DNA of 64,000 bases from UBA1535 sp964371035 (GTDB taxonomy: Bacteria; Bacillota; Clostridia; Tissierellales; Sedimentibacteraceae): positions 4,351 through 68,350 of the forward strand of contig CAYJLG010000013.1 in the NCBI GenBank assembly GCA_964371035.1. Direction: 5' to 3'. Shown one piece after another: positions 63,201-64,000 of the stretch. The translations under genes were made by a program, and so were the position numbers. The notes under the pieces are model-generated. The model ran no database searches. It saw only the letters and a program-made list of their open reading frames with translations, and was not told where the DNA came from. How positions within the stretch are numbered: position 1 is the first letter of the stretch; every line of letters begins with the position of its first letter.

Positions 63201-63575
63201 TTATATCCCACTTAACGCACTTTCCAGTACAGTTAAATCAATTAATTTAAAATCTTCAATAATCTTATCAGTATAAATGATATCATATTTAATTTTGTTA
63301 AATTTATCACATGTCAAAATACTATTTTCTATTATCAATAGTGAATCATAATCTAATCTTAATTTTTCCTCAGATATCATTATAGATTTATACAATGTTT
63401 CATTTGGCTTTATACTACTTGACAAAGGGTGGGTTAATAACTTATGTCCTTCATGTATCTTGTCTCTTACTTTTAACATTATACCCATTATATCGCAATC
63501 ACAAAACTCTACATTCAAATCATTATTATATTTATTATATACTTTATCATTATTAGTAATTATTAAAAAACTCAT
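63201..63575 (-). CDS. grdX: GrdX family protein
   Basis: A 124-residue small protein of the GrdX family, which almost always starts glycine reductase operons. Typical features are the N-terminus MSFLIITNNDKVYNKY and the central VRDKIHEGHKLLTHPLSSSI with KPNETLYKSIMI. The function is unknown. AGAGG lies 4-5 nt before the ATG. It directly follows the riboswitch. Confidence 0.92.
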   Translation of the reverse strand: MSFLIITNNDKVYNKYNNDLNVEFCDCDIMGIMLKVRDKIHEGHKLLTHPLSSSIKPNETLYKSIMISEEKLRLDYDSLLIIENSILTCDKFNKIKYDIIYTDKIIEDFKLIDLTVLESALSGI

Positions 63576-63610
63576 TTCTACCTCTTTCTGGTGCTAACAA
63601 AATTATTTAG

Positions 63611-63636
63611 CCCTCAACATTCGGTAGGTTAGGGCA
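63611..63636 (-). promoter_or_regulatory. Second leader hairpin between riboswitch and grdX
   Basis: GCCCT-A-AC pairs with GTT-G-AGGGC around the loop. It is G/C-rich compared with the surroundings and lies 36 nt before the grdX start codon. No T run follows; it may stabilise the processed mRNA or affect initiation. Confidence 0.5.
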
Positions 63637-63644
63637 TAGCGCAT

Positions 63645-63682
63645 AAAAAAACAGAGCAAAAAGTCCATGCCTTCTGCTCTGT
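63645..63682 (-). terminator. Riboswitch expression-platform terminator
   Basis: ACAGAGCA pairs with TGCTCTGT, followed by T7. The upstream arm contains CAGAG, which also pairs with CTCTG at 63747-63743 as the P1 stem of aptamer 2; the two structures exclude each other. Confidence 0.85.
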
Positions 63683-63864
63683 TATTAACCTGAGATATTC
63701 CTCATATACAAATAAGAGTTGATCCTTCGGTGCTAAGCTTTCCAGAGTATTGTCCGATTGCGGTCCTTTTGCCTGAGATCATCGTTTTGTTGTGGCTAAC
63801 ATCAAAACTTACTCCTTCGGCGTTTTTTATAGTGAAACCATAAAAAATCTCTCCCGCAACTTTC
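63677..63864 (-). promoter_or_regulatory. Tandem glycine riboswitch
   Basis: Two glycine aptamers in series on the minus strand. Aptamer 1 (about 63862-63757) shows GCGGGAGAG, ACGCCGAAGGAGTAAG and CTCAGGCAAAAGGACCGC. Aptamer 2 (about 63756-63677) shows CGGACAATACTCTGG, GCACCGAAGGATCAACTC and ATCTCAGGTTAATAACAGAG. These are the conserved core elements of the gcvT-type riboswitch. With the terminator placed after aptamer 2, glycine binding would prevent termination and switch grdXEB-trxBA-grdACD on. Confidence 0.95.
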
Positions 63865-63890
63865 ATCCAAATATTTATTTAACTACAAGT

Positions 63891-63919
63891 AGTATATATA
63901 ATTATTATAAAAAAATCAA
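63891..63919 (-). promoter_or_regulatory. Promoter of the grd operon
   Basis: Minus-strand TTGATT (63919-63914), 17-bp spacer, TATACT (63896-63891), with the start near 63884, about 20 nt before the riboswitch. A/T tracts lie directly upstream. Confidence 0.7.
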
Positions 63920-63928
63920 GATGTTTTT

Positions 63929-64000
63929 TTATAATTTAATTATTTTTTTTTTATAATTTAATTATTTTTTTTTTATAATTTAATTATTTTTTTTTTATAA
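63929..64000. repeat. 22-bp A/T-only tandem repeat upstream of the grd promoter
   Basis: Three and a third copies of a 22-bp unit (TTATAATTTAAT followed by TATTTTTTTT) running to the end of the window. Every unit has an 8-10 nt T run. 22 bp is close to two helical turns, so the tracts are in phase. Confidence 0.92.

Noticed and set aside
63929..64000. CRISPR-like repeat
   Set aside because: It is a simple A/T tandem repeat without spacers or cas genes.

Overview
The window is 64 kb from the chromosome of an AT-rich, anaerobic, amino-acid-fermenting Firmicute, most likely in or near the Peptostreptococcaceae or related Clostridia. The evidence is a complete selenocysteine-dependent glycine reductase cluster under a tandem glycine riboswitch, a Bacillus/Clostridium-type ylm/sepF/lspA/rluD/pyrR cluster, AddAB instead of RecBCD, a Spo0A output domain, and ferredoxin-based flavoenzyme electron transfer without respiratory genes. 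The genus is inference. No rRNA, tRNA, CRISPR array, phage or transposase gene was seen.

Layout. 1-3.2 kb: the 5' part of a XerC/XerD-type recombinase, a NUDIX hydrolase, a Spo0A C-terminal domain without a receiver, a structured RNA candidate (about 1882-2162) with its own promoter and terminator, and L-threonine aldolase. 3.4-7 kb: a site-2-type membrane protease, a membrane acyltransferase-like protein and a MATE exporter. 7.1-13.3 kb: a flavodoxin-like protein and a three-subunit NuoE/NuoF/NuoG+GltD-like complex resembling the Sporomusa-type transhydrogenase. 13.7-18.1 kb: pyridoxal kinase, polA, coaE. 18.2-25.7 kb: the cell division/lipoprotein cluster (HlyD-like, yggS, sepF, yggT, ylmH, mtnN, lspA, rluD, pyrR, MATE). 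25.8-30.9 kb: one giant von Willebrand A surface protein interrupted by a 100-N assembly gap inside a Pro-Asp repeat. 31.2-33.5 kb: RidA, D-threonine-aldolase-like enzyme, nitrilase. 33.8-40.9 kb: addAB. 41.1-44.1 kb: methylthioribose/5-deoxyribose kinase, isomerase and class II aldolase. 44.2-53.2 kb: rpoN, a sigma-54 activator and the lower-glycolysis genes gapA-pgk-tpiA-gpmI-eno. 53.3-55.7 kb: an intergenic repeat, a MATE exporter and a DUF4438 protein. 55.9-64 kb: the glycine reductase operon read leftwards: riboswitch, grdX, grdE, grdB(Sec), trxB, trxA, grdA(Sec), grdC, grdD.

How it fits together (inference). Threonine aldolase can supply glycine. Glycine induces grd through the riboswitch. 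NADPH reduces TrxB/TrxA, which recycle selenoprotein GrdA, and GrdCD release acetyl phosphate. The Stn-like complex would balance NADH, NADPH and ferredoxin. MtnN plus the kinase/isomerase/aldolase cluster would turn the SAM by-products methylthioadenosine and 5'-deoxyadenosine into adenine, DHAP and a small aldehyde; DHAP enters through tpiA in the adjacent glycolysis block.

Most worth a second look: the unassigned structured RNA next to the Spo0A-like regulator, the phased A-tract repeat upstream of the grd promoter, the riboswitch expression platform, the frame-coherent assembly gap, the MTA/5-deoxyribose disposal genes, and the DUF4438 gene beside grd.
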